In this document: positions 1 to 8,312 of the stretch, piece after piece
How the letters are laid out: each line of letters begins with the position of its first letter
Numbering within the stretch: position 1 is the stretch's first letter
Assembly: GCF_023701695.1 (NCBI RefSeq)
Contig: NZ_JAJOZC010000001.1
Coordinates: forward strand, 7,501,894 to 7,565,893
DNA length: 64,000 bases
DNA from: Streptomyces sp. RKAG290
GTDB taxonomy: Bacteria; Actinomycetota; Actinomycetes; Streptomycetales; Streptomycetaceae
Reading direction: 5' to 3'
Translations under genes and position numbers: made by a program
Notes under the pieces: model-generated
Database searches by the model: none
Told to the model about the DNA's origin: nothing
What the model saw: only the letters and a program-made list of their open reading frames with translations

Positions 1-529
1 ACTCAGCCGTTTCGCCGAGGACTTCGGGCTCCCGGACATGGTGACGAAGGGATACCGCGGGCTGATGCCCGACGCCCCCGTGGGCGACGTCCACCTCGCC
101 GTGTACGGGGACCTGATGTTCGGCGAGTACAGCAGCCGGCTCGCCGAAGCCCATGCGGGGGCCGGCGGACGCACGTACCTGTCGCGCTTCGCCAGGCAGC
201 GGGGCGGACCGGACCCGGTGACCTACGCCTGGCACTGCGCGGACGTCCCCTTCGCCTTCGGAAACCTCGACGAGGAGAGCATCCACTTCCTGATCGGCGG
301 CCCGCCGACGGCCGCGGACCGTCATCTCTCGGCCCGGATGACCGCCGCCTGGGCCGGATTCGCGGCCACCGGCGACCCGGGCTGGGAGCCGCTCGGTCCT
401 GCCGGAGGCCCGGTCCGGACCTGGGAGACGTCGGACACCACCAGGGCCCCGGGCCCCGCTCTCTGGGCGGACAGCGCCGCGCTCCGCACCCTGTGGCGGG
501 ATTTCGGATACCGGCCCCTGCGGCCCTGA
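1..529 (+). CDS. Carboxylesterase (type B), C-terminal part only
   Basis: The reading frame enters from the left edge (base 2) with no start, so about 175 C-terminal codons are seen. The stretch WHCADVPFAFGNLD (about bases 230-270) matches the segment of type-B carboxylesterases (alpha/beta hydrolases, PnbA-like) that carries the catalytic His, usually written HxxDLPFVFG. It is followed by the usual W..F..TGDPGW block. The catalytic Ser and acidic residue would lie to the left of the window. The family hydrolyses carboxylic esters and the substrate cannot be told. The gene ends at a TGA and faces the lipoprotein gene convergently, with 37 bases between them. The family call is good; the rest is unseen. 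Confidence 0.82.
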   Translation, partial: LSRFAEDFGLPDMVTKGYRGLMPDAPVGDVHLAVYGDLMFGEYSSRLAEAHAGAGGRTYLSRFARQRGGPDPVTYAWHCADVPFAFGNLDEESIHFLIGGPPTAADRHLSARMTAAWAGFAATGDPGWEPLGPAGGPVRTWETSDTTRAPGPALWADSAALRTLWRDFGYRPLRP

Positions 530-566
530 CGCGACGCGCCCGCCGGACGGGCCGAGGGCGGAAGCC

Positions 567-1598
567 TCACAGGGGCGGCAGCCGCAGCGGTCCCCGGCCC
601 TCCCGCACCTTGCCGACCGGCCGCGCCTTGCCCACCGGATCGCCCCGCACGTCTGTCGTCACCACCACCGCCCGGTCACCCAGGCACCGCTTGTCCCCGT
701 CCGGCCGCTCGCAGTACAGGACGTACCCGGTGAGCCGGTCGACCGTGCCCGGTTCCAGCGTCCACACCCCCTGGTACTCGCTCACCTGCACGTCCGGGTG
801 CGAGGTGCGGAGCTGCGCCCGCACGGCGCGCCGGACGGTCGCCCCGAACTTCTGCCCTGCTTCGAAGGGCCGCACGATCCGGGCGCTGCCCGTCGGGTCG
901 ATGCGCCCCTGCGGTGCGGAGTAGCTCGCGACGTAATAGGGATGCGACTGCAGGGCGGCCAGGAGGGGTGTCCGGCTCAGACGCATCGCCGTTGGCTGCG
1001 ACCTGCTGCCAGCCGGCAGGCGTCGGGTGACCGCGGGGGAGGCCAGGTTCACCGAAGCTCCGCCCGCCTGCGCGGGGCGGCCGGTCCGCCCGTCCGCCTC
1101 CACCCAGCGCCGGACGCATGAGCCGATGTCCGCGAGTACGCGGGTCACGGTCACGTTGGTGGGTGACGCCACGATCCATGGGGCGCCGGACGAAGGCTCG
1201 ACCCCGATCACCTCGTAGCCGCAGCTCTTGAACGTCCCGGTGAGGATGCGCAGGCGGGCCGCCTCCGACCGCCCCTTCGCGACCGCGTCGTCGAGAACCT
1301 TGTGGCAGGCATGCGTGTTGCACGTACCGGCTTCGGCGTCGACGCGGATCCGGACCACGGCGTCAGGGTCGTCGGCAACCGAGAAGGTGATCTCCGAGCC
1401 GCCCGCCTGCGGGAAGAGCTTGTGCGCCTCGATCACCTCAAGCACTCCGGGATAGTGCTCCTCGGCCAGCTTCTCGGCGAACCTGTGGTCCTCCTTCGTG
1501 CTCAGTGTCCCGCAGCCACTGAGCAGGAGCGCGACCGAGCACACCAGCGCACCGGCCAGCCCGGCTCCGCCTCTGCGCGTTCCCGAAGTTCTGTTCAT
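567..1598 (-). CDS. Lipoprotein of unknown function
   Basis: A 343-residue protein with a basic N-terminus, a hydrophobic segment and a lipobox LSGC with Cys at about residue 29, so it is expected to be exported and lipid-anchored on the outer face of the membrane. The start was chosen at 1598 because CAGGAGAG lies about 7 bases upstream; an upstream in-frame ATG at 1667 would bury the signal peptide. The mature part has a Cys pair (GTCNTHACHK) near residue 90 and further cysteines near 140 and 160. I recognise no enzyme motif. It is divergent from the protease gene, and the intergenic region holds a perfect 30-bp palindrome that could control either gene. Function unknown. Confidence 0.75.
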   Translation of the reverse strand: MNRTSGTRRGGAGLAGALVCSVALLLSGCGTLSTKEDHRFAEKLAEEHYPGVLEVIEAHKLFPQAGGSEITFSVADDPDAVVRIRVDAEAGTCNTHACHKVLDDAVAKGRSEAARLRILTGTFKSCGYEVIGVEPSSGAPWIVASPTNVTVTRVLADIGSCVRRWVEADGRTGRPAQAGGASVNLASPAVTRRLPAGSRSQPTAMRLSRTPLLAALQSHPYYVASYSAPQGRIDPTGSARIVRPFEAGQKFGATVRRAVRAQLRTSHPDVQVSEYQGVWTLEPGTVDRLTGYVLYCERPDGDKRCLGDRAVVVTTDVRGDPVGKARPVGKVREGRGPLRLPPL

Positions 1599-1696
1599 GT
1601 GCGCTCTCCTGGGGCTTCTCGTCCGGATCATGCCGAGCTCGCGTGCCCTGGCGCCGCACCCGTCCATCTGGTCTGACGGTAGAGCGAGTTCGGGCG

Positions 1697-1726
1697 CACC
1701 GGATGAGTAGGCCTACTCATCCGGTG
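1697..1726. promoter_or_regulatory. Perfect 30-bp palindrome between divergent genes
   Basis: Bases 1697-1711 (CACCGGATGAGTAGG) are followed directly by their exact reverse complement to 1726, with no spacer. The inner core is TGAGTAGGCCTACTCA. It lies about 100 bp upstream of the lipoprotein start and 155 bp upstream of the protease start, so it is not at the end of a gene and is more likely an operator for a dimeric regulator than a terminator. No regulator gene is adjacent. Confidence 0.6.
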
Positions 1727-1753
1727 AACTGTCCGAGCACCCATGCATTGGCA

Positions 1754-1782
1754 TGGACCTGCAAACAACTCTGGGCTACAGT
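1754..1782 (+). promoter_or_regulatory. Candidate promoter of the protease gene
   Basis: A -35 like TGGACC (1754-1759, four of six matches to TTGACA), a 17-base spacer and a -10 TACAGT (1777-1782) fit the vegetative HrdB pattern. Transcription would start near 1789, just before the 1798-1813 palindrome and about 90 bases before the start codon. Confidence 0.5.
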
Positions 1783-1797
1783 CCGGAACGGCACACT

Positions 1798-1813
1798 CTG
1801 AGAGCGCTCTCAG
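1798..1813. promoter_or_regulatory. LacI/CebR-like operator (16-bp palindrome)
   Basis: CTGAGAGCGCTCTCAG is a perfect palindrome just downstream of the candidate protease promoter. Its core resembles the Streptomyces CebR box TGGGAGCGCTCCCA, with which it shares the central GAGCGCTC. A LacI-family repressor bound here would block transcription. The regulator is inferred. Confidence 0.55.
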
Positions 1814-1880
1814 GCGAGACGTCTCCCGGACGCCTGCTGTTCCTCCCCCACGCTGCCGGAACAACAGAAGGGCCAATGCC

Positions 1881-3047
1881 TTGAGACGCATCACAGCTCT
1901 GAGAACCGCTTTGTCCGCCGTACTCCTCGTGGGAGCCTGGGCGGGTGCGGGCTTCCCCGCCGCCTCCGCCGCCGACGCTCCCGCCACCGCTTCCGGCTCC
2001 GCTTCCCGAGCCCCGCAGGCATCCGCCGGACTGCTGGCCGCCATGCAGAAGGACTTCGGGCTGACGGAAAGTCAGGCCAGGGCCAGACTCTCCGCGGAGA
2101 AGACAGCGACCGCGATACAGGGAAAGGCGAAACGCGCCGCCGGAGCGGCATACGGAGGCGCCTGGTTCGACGCGTCGACGGGCGGCCTCACGGTCGCCGT
2201 CACCAGCGAGAAGCAGGCAGCCGCCGTACGGGCGACCGGCGCCGCCGTCCGCCTGGTGAGCCACACGGCGCGACGGCTCGACGCAGTCAAGGAACGCATC
2301 GACACGTTCGACGCACCCGCCGGGGTCAGCAGCTGGCACGTCGACCCCGAGGCCAACAAGGTCGTCGTGAACGTGGTCTCGTCGGCGCGGACTGACAACG
2401 ATGTCCGCAAGTTCGTCGAGCGGGCCCGCGCGGCCGGCCCCGTCGTCGTCGAGCAGACCGGCCAGGCACCGCAGACCTTCGCCGCCGGGACCGTGGGCGG
2501 CGACCCGTACTACACGGGGAACGTGCGGTGCTCCATCGGCTTCTCCGTGAACGGCGGCTTCGTCACCGCCGGGCACTGCGGCCAGGCGGGCGCGTCCGTC
2601 AGCGGGTGGGACGGCTCCGCCATCGGCAGCTTCCAGGGGTCGTCCTTCCCCGGCGACGACTACGCCTGGGTCAGCGTGGGCAACGGATGGTGGACCGTTC
2701 CCGTGGTCCTCGGCTGGGGCACCGTCTCCGACCAGCTGGTACGCGGCTCCGCCGAAGCCCCCGTCGGCGCCTCGATCTGCCGCTCCGGCTCCACCTCCCA
2801 CTGGCACTGCGGCAACGTGCTGGCCACCAATGAGACGGTGAACTACAGCCAGGGCGCGGTCTACCAGATGACCAAGACGAGCGTGTGCGCCGAGCCGGGC
2901 GACTCGGGCGGTTCGTTCATCAGTGGCGACCAGGCACAGGGAGTCACCTCGGGCGGCTGGGGCAACTGCAGCACGGGTGGCGAGACCTGGCACCAGCCGA
3001 TCAACGAAATCCTGAACCGGTTCGGACTGACGCTCCACACGGCCTGA
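1881..3047 (+). CDS. Secreted S1-family serine protease (streptogrisin type)
   Basis: A 388-residue preproenzyme. The TTG at 1881 was chosen because AGAAGGG lies 8 bases upstream and the next residues form a signal peptide (RRIT...ALSAVLLVGAWAGAG...ASAA); an earlier ATG at 1743 adds a non-signal stretch. An alpha-lytic-protease-type propeptide follows (about residues 45-195), then the mature chymotrypsin-like domain from about GTVGGDPYYTG. The catalytic triad is visible: His about 232 (TAGHCG), Asp about 260 (DDYAWV) and Ser about 342 (GDSGGS). There are six cysteines and no C-terminal binding domain. The enzyme should be secreted, fold with help of the propeptide and self-cleave. Its promoter and a CebR-like palindrome lie upstream and a strong hairpin follows. 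Confidence 0.93.
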   Translation: MRRITALRTALSAVLLVGAWAGAGFPAASAADAPATASGSASRAPQASAGLLAAMQKDFGLTESQARARLSAEKTATAIQGKAKRAAGAAYGGAWFDASTGGLTVAVTSEKQAAAVRATGAAVRLVSHTARRLDAVKERIDTFDAPAGVSSWHVDPEANKVVVNVVSSARTDNDVRKFVERARAAGPVVVEQTGQAPQTFAAGTVGGDPYYTGNVRCSIGFSVNGGFVTAGHCGQAGASVSGWDGSAIGSFQGSSFPGDDYAWVSVGNGWWTVPVVLGWGTVSDQLVRGSAEAPVGASICRSGSTSHWHCGNVLATNETVNYSQGAVYQMTKTSVCAEPGDSGGSFISGDQAQGVTSGGWGNCSTGGETWHQPINEILNRFGLTLHTA

Positions 3048-3067
3048 CCATCCCCGACCGGCTACGA

Positions 3068-3110
3068 GGGCCTGTCGCGGCGGAGCACACCGCTTCCGCG
3101 CGACAGGCCC
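3068..3110 (+). terminator. Terminator hairpin after the protease gene
   Basis: GGGCCTGTCGCG (3068-3079) pairs perfectly with CGCGACAGGCCC (3099-3110) around a 19-base loop, 20 bases after the protease stop. There is no U-tract, as is usual in Streptomyces. Confidence 0.7.
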
Positions 3111-3248
3111 TTCGCATGCCACCCGCCGCTCCGGCCGGCCCCGCGCGGCCGGGCACGCCCCACTCGCGCCCCCACCAGGACCACCCCCCGCTCCCGGCCG
3201 CGACGACGACCGGGATCAGGCACGGTCCGTGGGACGTACACTCCAACC

Positions 3249-3353
3249 ATGGGTCACACAGATGCGGTGAGGGAGTGCCTGGGACGGGCGCCTCACCTGC
3301 TGGGCCCCGCCGCCCCTCAGGCGCGCTGCCGCGCCCTGCACGGTCACGGCTGA
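3249..3353 (+). CDS. Possible 34-codon leader ORF upstream of the Mur ligase
   Basis: An ATG at 3249 opens a 34-residue reading frame ending at TGA 3351-3353. A -10-like TACACT (3237-3242) ends six bases before the ATG, which is the geometry of a leaderless transcript. I found no convincing -35 and the codon bias is only moderate. The peptide has two Cys and matches nothing I know. Apart from this ORF and the hairpin at 3068-3110, I see nothing else in the 500-base gap before the Mur ligase gene. Treat it as a weak candidate. Confidence 0.2.
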   Translation: MGHTDAVRECLGRAPHLLGPAAPQARCRALHGHG

Positions 3354-3551
3354 CCAGGACCCACCACACCCGGCCACGCCGCGACGTATCCGCGATCCCG
3401 GCCGCGCTCTCCCGCTCCGCCACCGGAGCTCTTCCACCGCTTTCGCTGCGCACTCCGCAGCACCCCACACCATGCGCAGCTCCCGCGGCGCGCCGTCGGC
3501 AACCCCACGGCGCCCGACGGGGGCCGAGCCGCATTCTCGAGAGGACCCTGC

Positions 3552-5042
3552 ATGAAACTGAGGGAGTTGCTGGCCGGGCACGATCACGAGGTCCTCCTCG
3601 GTGATCCGGAGACCCCGATCACCGCCGGAGCGTGCTTCGACGCCCACCGCGTGACACCGGGTTCGCTCTACATCGCCGTACCCGGTCACCGTGAAGGCGG
3701 CCCCGAGGCCGTCATCCCGGCACTGGCACGCGGCGCCGTGGCCGTACTCGTGGACAGCGAGGTACCGGACCTCCTGGCGGAGATGCAGGCTTCGGCCGCC
3801 GGCGCGTGCGTGGTGCGGGTGGCGGACACCCGCACAGCAGCCGCGGTCGTCACCTCCCGCTACTACGGAGAGCCCGGCCGGAACATGGACATGGTGGCCG
3901 TCACCGGCACCAACGGGAAGACCTCCGTCTCCTACATGGTGGAATCCGTGCTGCGGATCGCCGAGGGCGCGAGAGTCGGAGTGATCGGCACCGCCGGCAG
4001 CAGGATCGGTGACGAACTCATTCCGATGCCCCGCTCCGTTCTGACCACGCCGGAGTCCCCGGATTTCCAGTACCTCCTGGCACACATGCGCGACCACGAG
4101 GTCGGCACGGTCGTCCTCGAAGCCACCTCGATGGGGCTGTTGCACCACAGGGTGGACCGCGCCTTCCTCGACGTGGGCATCTTCACCAACCTCACGCAGG
4201 ACCACCTGGACGACCACGGCACCATGGAGAACTACCGCGACGCCAAGCTCCGCCTCTTCCAGGGGCTGTGCCGCAACGCCGTGGTCAACGCGGACGACCC
4301 GGTCGGCGCCGCCATCGCCCCCACGATGCCTGGCATGGTCACCACGTACGGCATCGACGCCGAAGCCGACTACCGTGCCACGGACCTGAGCATGAACGCC
4401 TTCGGTACCCGCTTCACCCTCCACCACGAGGGCAGCAAGTACCCCGCGGCGATCCCGGTACCCGGCCGGTTCTCCGTGTCCAACGCCCTGGCCTCCGTGG
4501 CGGCCTGCCACCTCCTGGGCCACGACCTCGCCGGGCTGGTGGCCGCACTCGACCGGATGCCTCCCGTCCCCGGCCGGCTCGAACGCTTCGAGACCCCGCG
4601 CGGCACCGCGGTGATCGTGGACTACGCCCACTCCCCGGACTCCCTGGACAAGGTGCTCAGCGCCGTCCGGGACTTCTCGAAGGGCCGGGTCATCACCGTC
4701 TTCGGCTGCGGGGGAGACCGGGACGTCACGAAGCGGGCCCAGATGGGCGAGATCGCCGGGACCCGCTCCGACCTGTGCGTCCTGACCTCGGACAACCCCA
4801 GGAACGAGGACCCCGAAGCGATCATGGACCAGATCGCGCCCGGTCTCCAGGGCACGGGAACCCCGTTCGAACGCCACGCGGACCGGCGCTCGGCGATCGC
4901 CTTCGCCCTGTCGGCCGCGGGACCCGACGACATCGTGCTGGTGGCGGGCAAGGGCAGCGAGCCGTACCAGATCGTCGGCGAACAGCTCATCCCGTTCAGC
5001 GACATGGCGACGGTGCGCGAACTCGCGGCACTGCAGGACTGA
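3552..5042 (+). CDS. murE: MurE-type Mur ligase (UDP-MurNAc-tripeptide synthetase family)
   Basis: A 496-residue protein with the three-domain Mur ligase layout: N-terminal UDP-substrate domain (1-105), central ATPase with P-loop TGTNGKTS (about 118-125) and a C-terminal domain. The C-terminal domain carries DYAHSPDSL (about 357) and the MurE signature DNPRNEDP (about 414), which contacts the diaminopimelate side chain in characterised MurE enzymes. In the cell MurE adds DAP to UDP-MurNAc-L-Ala-D-Glu in the cytoplasm. The ATG follows GAGAGGA. This copy stands alone: no murF, mraY or ftsW neighbours are seen, although the main Streptomyces murE sits in the dcw cluster. It is therefore probably a paralogue whose substrate could differ. 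Confidence 0.85.
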   Translation: MKLRELLAGHDHEVLLGDPETPITAGACFDAHRVTPGSLYIAVPGHREGGPEAVIPALARGAVAVLVDSEVPDLLAEMQASAAGACVVRVADTRTAAAVVTSRYYGEPGRNMDMVAVTGTNGKTSVSYMVESVLRIAEGARVGVIGTAGSRIGDELIPMPRSVLTTPESPDFQYLLAHMRDHEVGTVVLEATSMGLLHHRVDRAFLDVGIFTNLTQDHLDDHGTMENYRDAKLRLFQGLCRNAVVNADDPVGAAIAPTMPGMVTTYGIDAEADYRATDLSMNAFGTRFTLHHEGSKYPAAIPVPGRFSVSNALASVAACHLLGHDLAGLVAALDRMPPVPGRLERFETPRGTAVIVDYAHSPDSLDKVLSAVRDFSKGRVITVFGCGGDRDVTKRAQMGEIAGTRSDLCVLTSDNPRNEDPEAIMDQIAPGLQGTGTPFERHADRRSAIAFALSAAGPDDIVLVAGKGSEPYQIVGEQLIPFSDMATVRELAALQD

Positions 5043-5047
5043 CGGCC

Positions 5048-5074
5048 GGCGCTCTGCGCCCGCCGCAGAGCGCC
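5048..5074. terminator. Bidirectional terminator between convergent genes
   Basis: GGCGCTCTGCG (5048-5058) and CGCAGAGCGCC (5064-5074) form a perfect 11-bp stem with a 5-base loop between the convergent Mur ligase and methyltransferase genes. Confidence 0.7.
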
Positions 5075-5114
5075 GCCTCCAGCGGGGGAGCCCCCTCCGG
5101 CCTTCTCGGACCCT

Positions 5115-5849
5115 CTACCGCCCCCGCGCCCGGAAGAGGGCGGTCCACAGGAAGGGCTCGCCGAAGAGCGGTGACTCGGCCGGTTCGTCCCGCATGCGGC
5201 GCAGCTCGATCTCGGCGAGGTCGGAGAAGATCCAGCGCAACGACTCCGGCGTGTAGGCGAGTCCCCCGTGGAGGCGGGACTGCTCGTAGAAGTCGGCGTC
5301 GTTCAGCTCCGAGCCCATCGCGCCGGTCGCGAAGCAGGTGAGGGCGAGGTGGCCGCCCGGTGCGAGGGCCCGGTCGAGCAGCGAGCGATAGCTGACGCGT
5401 CGGTGCGGCGGCAGATGGTGGAAGCAGCCGGAGTCGTAGATCAGGTCGTACGGGCGGTCCGGCTCGCCGGTGGGGAGGTCGAAGGCATCGCCGCAACGGA
5501 ACCGGACCTCGACACCCGCGTCCGTGGCCCGGTCCTCGGCCCAACTGATCGCTGTCGGCGACAGATCGACGGCGTCCACCTCGAACCCCATGGACGCCAA
5601 GTAGATCGCGTTGCGGCCGGGACCACAGCCCAGGTCGAGTGCACGGCCCGGCTTGATCAGCCCCCGGTCGACCAACGAGGCGAGGTTCTCGTCGGGCTTC
5701 GACACGAAGAACGGCACGGGCCTCGAACGGTCCGCGTAGAAGCCGTCCCACCAGGAGGCCCCGTCCGCCGTCCAGCGGTCGGCACCCGGTGCGAACAGGC
5801 CGTCGAGGAGCTTCATCACGTCGTCCACGGTTCGTATGTTCCGGTCCAT
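5115..5849 (-). CDS. Class I SAM-dependent methyltransferase
   Basis: A 244-residue protein; the ATG at 5849 was chosen for the AAAGGGGG just upstream, and a longer frame to 6014 has no such site. The Rossmann methyltransferase motifs are clear: motif I LDLGCGPGRNAIYLA (about residue 70), an acidic residue after strand 2 (VDAVDLS), GDAFDLP, and the post-motif YDLIYDSGCFHHLPP. The N-terminal part carries the WWDGFYADRSRPVPFF block often seen in thiopurine/tellurite-type methyltransferases. It transfers a methyl group from SAM to an unidentified small molecule in the cytoplasm. It appears to be a single-gene unit. Confidence 0.85.
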   Translation of the reverse strand: MDRNIRTVDDVMKLLDGLFAPGADRWTADGASWWDGFYADRSRPVPFFVSKPDENLASLVDRGLIKPGRALDLGCGPGRNAIYLASMGFEVDAVDLSPTAISWAEDRATDAGVEVRFRCGDAFDLPTGEPDRPYDLIYDSGCFHHLPPHRRVSYRSLLDRALAPGGHLALTCFATGAMGSELNDADFYEQSRLHGGLAYTPESLRWIFSDLAEIELRRMRDEPAESPLFGEPFLWTALFRARGR

Positions 5850-5999
5850 CCGGACCCCCTTTCCCGATACGGGAACGATAGGTCCGAACCGGATGAAAGG
5901 CCAGGTCAGCGGGGTTTTGAGGAATGCCTGACGGGTGCGTGGGAGCGACCGCGCAAGGTCAGGCGTACAGCGCCGCACCCGCCGGGCGAACGAACCCCC

Positions 6000-6030
6000 A
6001 CGGGCCCGCCGCACGGCGGCGCGGGCCCGT
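6000..6030 (-). terminator. Hairpin after the ECF sigma gene
   Basis: ACGGGCCCGC (6000-6009) pairs exactly with GCGGGCCCGT (6021-6030) across an 11-base loop that can add further G-C pairs. It lies about 90 bases past the stop of the sigma factor gene in its direction of transcription. Confidence 0.55.
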
Positions 6031-6121
6031 TTCCGCAGTCGCTACGCCCCTGATTCCGGGCGGTCTGCCGGGGCGGGTTCGACCCCCATGTCCGCGCTGC
6101 CATTCCGTGGTGACCCGTCAA

Positions 6122-7003
6122 TCAGCTGTCGAGAAAACCGACTTCGAACCCGATGAGGCGATCCGGGTCGGCGACCACATCGATGTCGGTGACCAGACCG
6201 TCCACGATCGTGAAACCGAGAACGAGGCGCAGCCGCCCCAAAGGCGCCATCGCGAGCGCAACGGCTCCGTCCACCAGGGCGACCCCGGTGAAGAGCGCCC
6301 GGCCGGTGGCCGCCATCGCACCCCTCGCCACGGTGTGGGCACCACGGACCACGACGGGTTCGGGAGTGGGTACGACCGAGCGGTCGGCGTGCAGCACCAC
6401 GTCCGGATGGAGAAGCGCGACCAGTGCATCGAAGTCCCCGCCCCGGGACGCAGCCAGGAAGGCTTCAACGACCCGTCGTCGCCGCGCCAGATCCGCATCG
6501 GGCAGGACGGTGCGCCCCTTGACCCGGCGGCGAGCACGGCTCGCGAGCTGCCGGGCGGCGGTCGGGGAACGGTCGAGCATGGGGCCGATCTCGTCGAACG
6601 GTACGGCGAACATGTCGTGCAGCACGAAGGCGAGACGCTCCGCCGGCGCCAGCGAGTCGAGCACCACCAGCAGAGCCAGCCCGACGGAGTCGGCGAGCAG
6701 GGCCTCCTGTTCGGGATCGTCCCCCTCACCGGTGCCGCGCGCCCGCACGTCATACGCGTCGAGCGGATCCTCACGCCGAGTGCGACGGGTGCGGAGGATG
6801 TTCAGACAGACCCGTCCCACCACCGTTGTCAGCCACCCGGTGAGGTTCTCCACGCCGCTGGTGTCGGCCTGGGCGGCCCGCAGCCAGGACTCCTGAAGGG
6901 CGTCCTCGGCCTCGCTCGCCGAACCCAGCATCCGGTACGCCACCGCCTTCAGATGACCCCGGTCCTCCTCGAAGCGTTCGGCCAGCGATGTGCGGTCGTC
7001 CAT
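6122..7003 (-). CDS. ECF RNA polymerase sigma factor with SnoaL-like C-terminal extension
   Basis: A 293-residue protein. Region sigma-2 (about 10-80) has the YRMLGSASEAEDALQESWLRA core-binding block. Sigma-4 (about 120-175) has SLAPAERLAFVLHDMF and a helix-turn-helix. A SnoaL/NTF2-like domain follows (about 185-293: VEAFLAASRGGDFDALVALLHPDVV). That fusion is known in ECF41- and ECF56-type (SigJ-like) factors, where the tail replaces a separate anti-sigma factor. The WLPEP linker of classical ECF41 is missing here, unlike the second ECF at 55.7 kb, so I favour an ECF56-like group. No anti-sigma gene is adjacent. The target promoters are unknown. Confidence 0.88.
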   Translation of the reverse strand: MDDRTSLAERFEEDRGHLKAVAYRMLGSASEAEDALQESWLRAAQADTSGVENLTGWLTTVVGRVCLNILRTRRTRREDPLDAYDVRARGTGEGDDPEQEALLADSVGLALLVVLDSLAPAERLAFVLHDMFAVPFDEIGPMLDRSPTAARQLASRARRRVKGRTVLPDADLARRRRVVEAFLAASRGGDFDALVALLHPDVVLHADRSVVPTPEPVVVRGAHTVARGAMAATGRALFTGVALVDGAVALAMAPLGRLRLVLGFTIVDGLVTDIDVVADPDRLIGFEVGFLDS

Positions 7004-7176
7004 CGGTCACAGTCCTCCGTCGGCGGCGTCGTGATGCTGACCCCGAGAACCTACTGGTGCGGCCGCGGACGGGCTCGACCGGTACGCCTCCGAGCCGCGC
7101 CCGCGCACCTGCGTCGCCGACGACTTGCTCGGCCACTGGCGACGGGCTGCCGTGACCGACTGGCTACGACACCGGC

Positions 7177-8105
7177 TCAGACCCCCGCCGCTCGTGCGGC
7201 CTCGTACACCTCGGTCGCCACGTCGATCAGTTCGGTGGCGTCGCGCGTGGTGCCCTGGAGATCCAGCATGATCTCAGGAACCCCCGTGCCGGAGTGTGCC
7301 ACCAGATCCTCGACGATCTGTGCGACATTGCCGTGGAACGGCTGCCGTTGCTGACCCTCGACGGGCTTGGCGGTGTACCGCGCGTTGGCCCGGGCACAGG
7401 CGTCGACCGGCCGGGTACGCCCGCGCTCGGCGGCGAGCTCCTGCACCCGCTGCCACTGCTCGGACAGCTGCGCCGCGCCCATGGCGACGGGCATCCAGCC
7501 GTCGGCCCGGTCGACCAGACGGCGCGTGGCCCGGGGGCTGCTCGCCGGCAGGAACACGGGGATGGGACGAGCGGGCTTGGGCCCCACTTCGGACGGCGCG
7601 ATCGTCGTCAGATCCCCTGGTACGAGACGGGGTCCGGCCCCCAGACGGCCGCGCACACGTCCAGCAGCTCGTCCAGGACCGCGCCGCGCTTCTCGAAGGG
7701 AGCGACGGAAGCGGCTGCGTACTCGTCCAGGGACCAGCCGGTTCCCAGACCCGCGACCACCCGGCCACCGCTGGCGGCGTCGAGCGAGGCGAGCGAACGG
7801 GCCAGCTGGAAGGGAACGTGCAGGGGCGCGATCAGCACACTGGTGCCGAGCCGGGCGCGCTCGGTGGCCGCGGCGGCCAGTGTCAGCGTGATCAACGGGT
7901 CGGCGACGCTCCGGTACTGCTCGGGCCAGGCGCGTCCCGGGACTCCGTACAGCCCCTGGGTGGCGGGTTCGGGGAACAGGACCCGCTCGAACACCCACAG
8001 GCTCGCGTACCCGACTGCTTCCGCAGCTCGCGCCACGTCGGCCACGTCGCGGCCGATGTCGTACTGCTTCATCTGCGGAAGGCCAAGTCCGAGTGGGATC
8101 GGCAT
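7177..8105 (-). pseudogene. LLM-class F420-dependent oxidoreductase, frameshifted
   Basis: Two overlapping frames together make one luciferase-like monooxygenase-family protein of about 309 residues. The first runs from ATG 8105 (AGAGGGAG upstream) through GTSVLIAPLHVPFQLARSLA and GLGTGWSLDEY to VSYQG near 7613. The second continues from TTIAPSEVGPKPARPIPV through DRADGWMP to the TGA at 7177. One base is missing between GGG and ACGACGATC near 7610-7615; restoring it gives the usual order for the family. Members are TIM-barrel enzymes that use reduced coenzyme F420. Either a recent null mutation or a sequencing deletion is possible; the rest of the sequence shows no decay, which favours an error. 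Confidence 0.8.
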
Positions 8106-8241
8106 ACGGATGTGCTCCCTCTGCGCGGTGTACGGGGCAATTACCTTACGACAGAGGCCTCGTGACGGGGCGTCCCTCACGCGCCGTGGCGACGGACCGG
8201 GCGGGGCGCGGACCATCATGCGGAGCACGCCACGGCCCGGT

Positions 8242-8267
8242 GCGGGGGCCGGCTCACCGGCCCCCGC
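8242..8267 (-). terminator. Strong hairpin after the rhamnosidase gene
   Basis: GCGGGGGCCGG (8242-8252) and CCGGCCCCCGC (8257-8267) form a perfect 11-bp stem with the loop CTCA, 46 bases beyond the rhamnosidase stop. Confidence 0.75.
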
Positions 8268-8312
8268 CAGGCGCCGACCGCGTGAGCGCGCCGGCTGGTG
8301 CCCGCGGGTCCA

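Noticed and set aside
3216..4877. A 553-codon minus-strand frame opposite the Mur ligase
   Set aside because: Antisense shadow of a gene with intact Mur ligase motifs.
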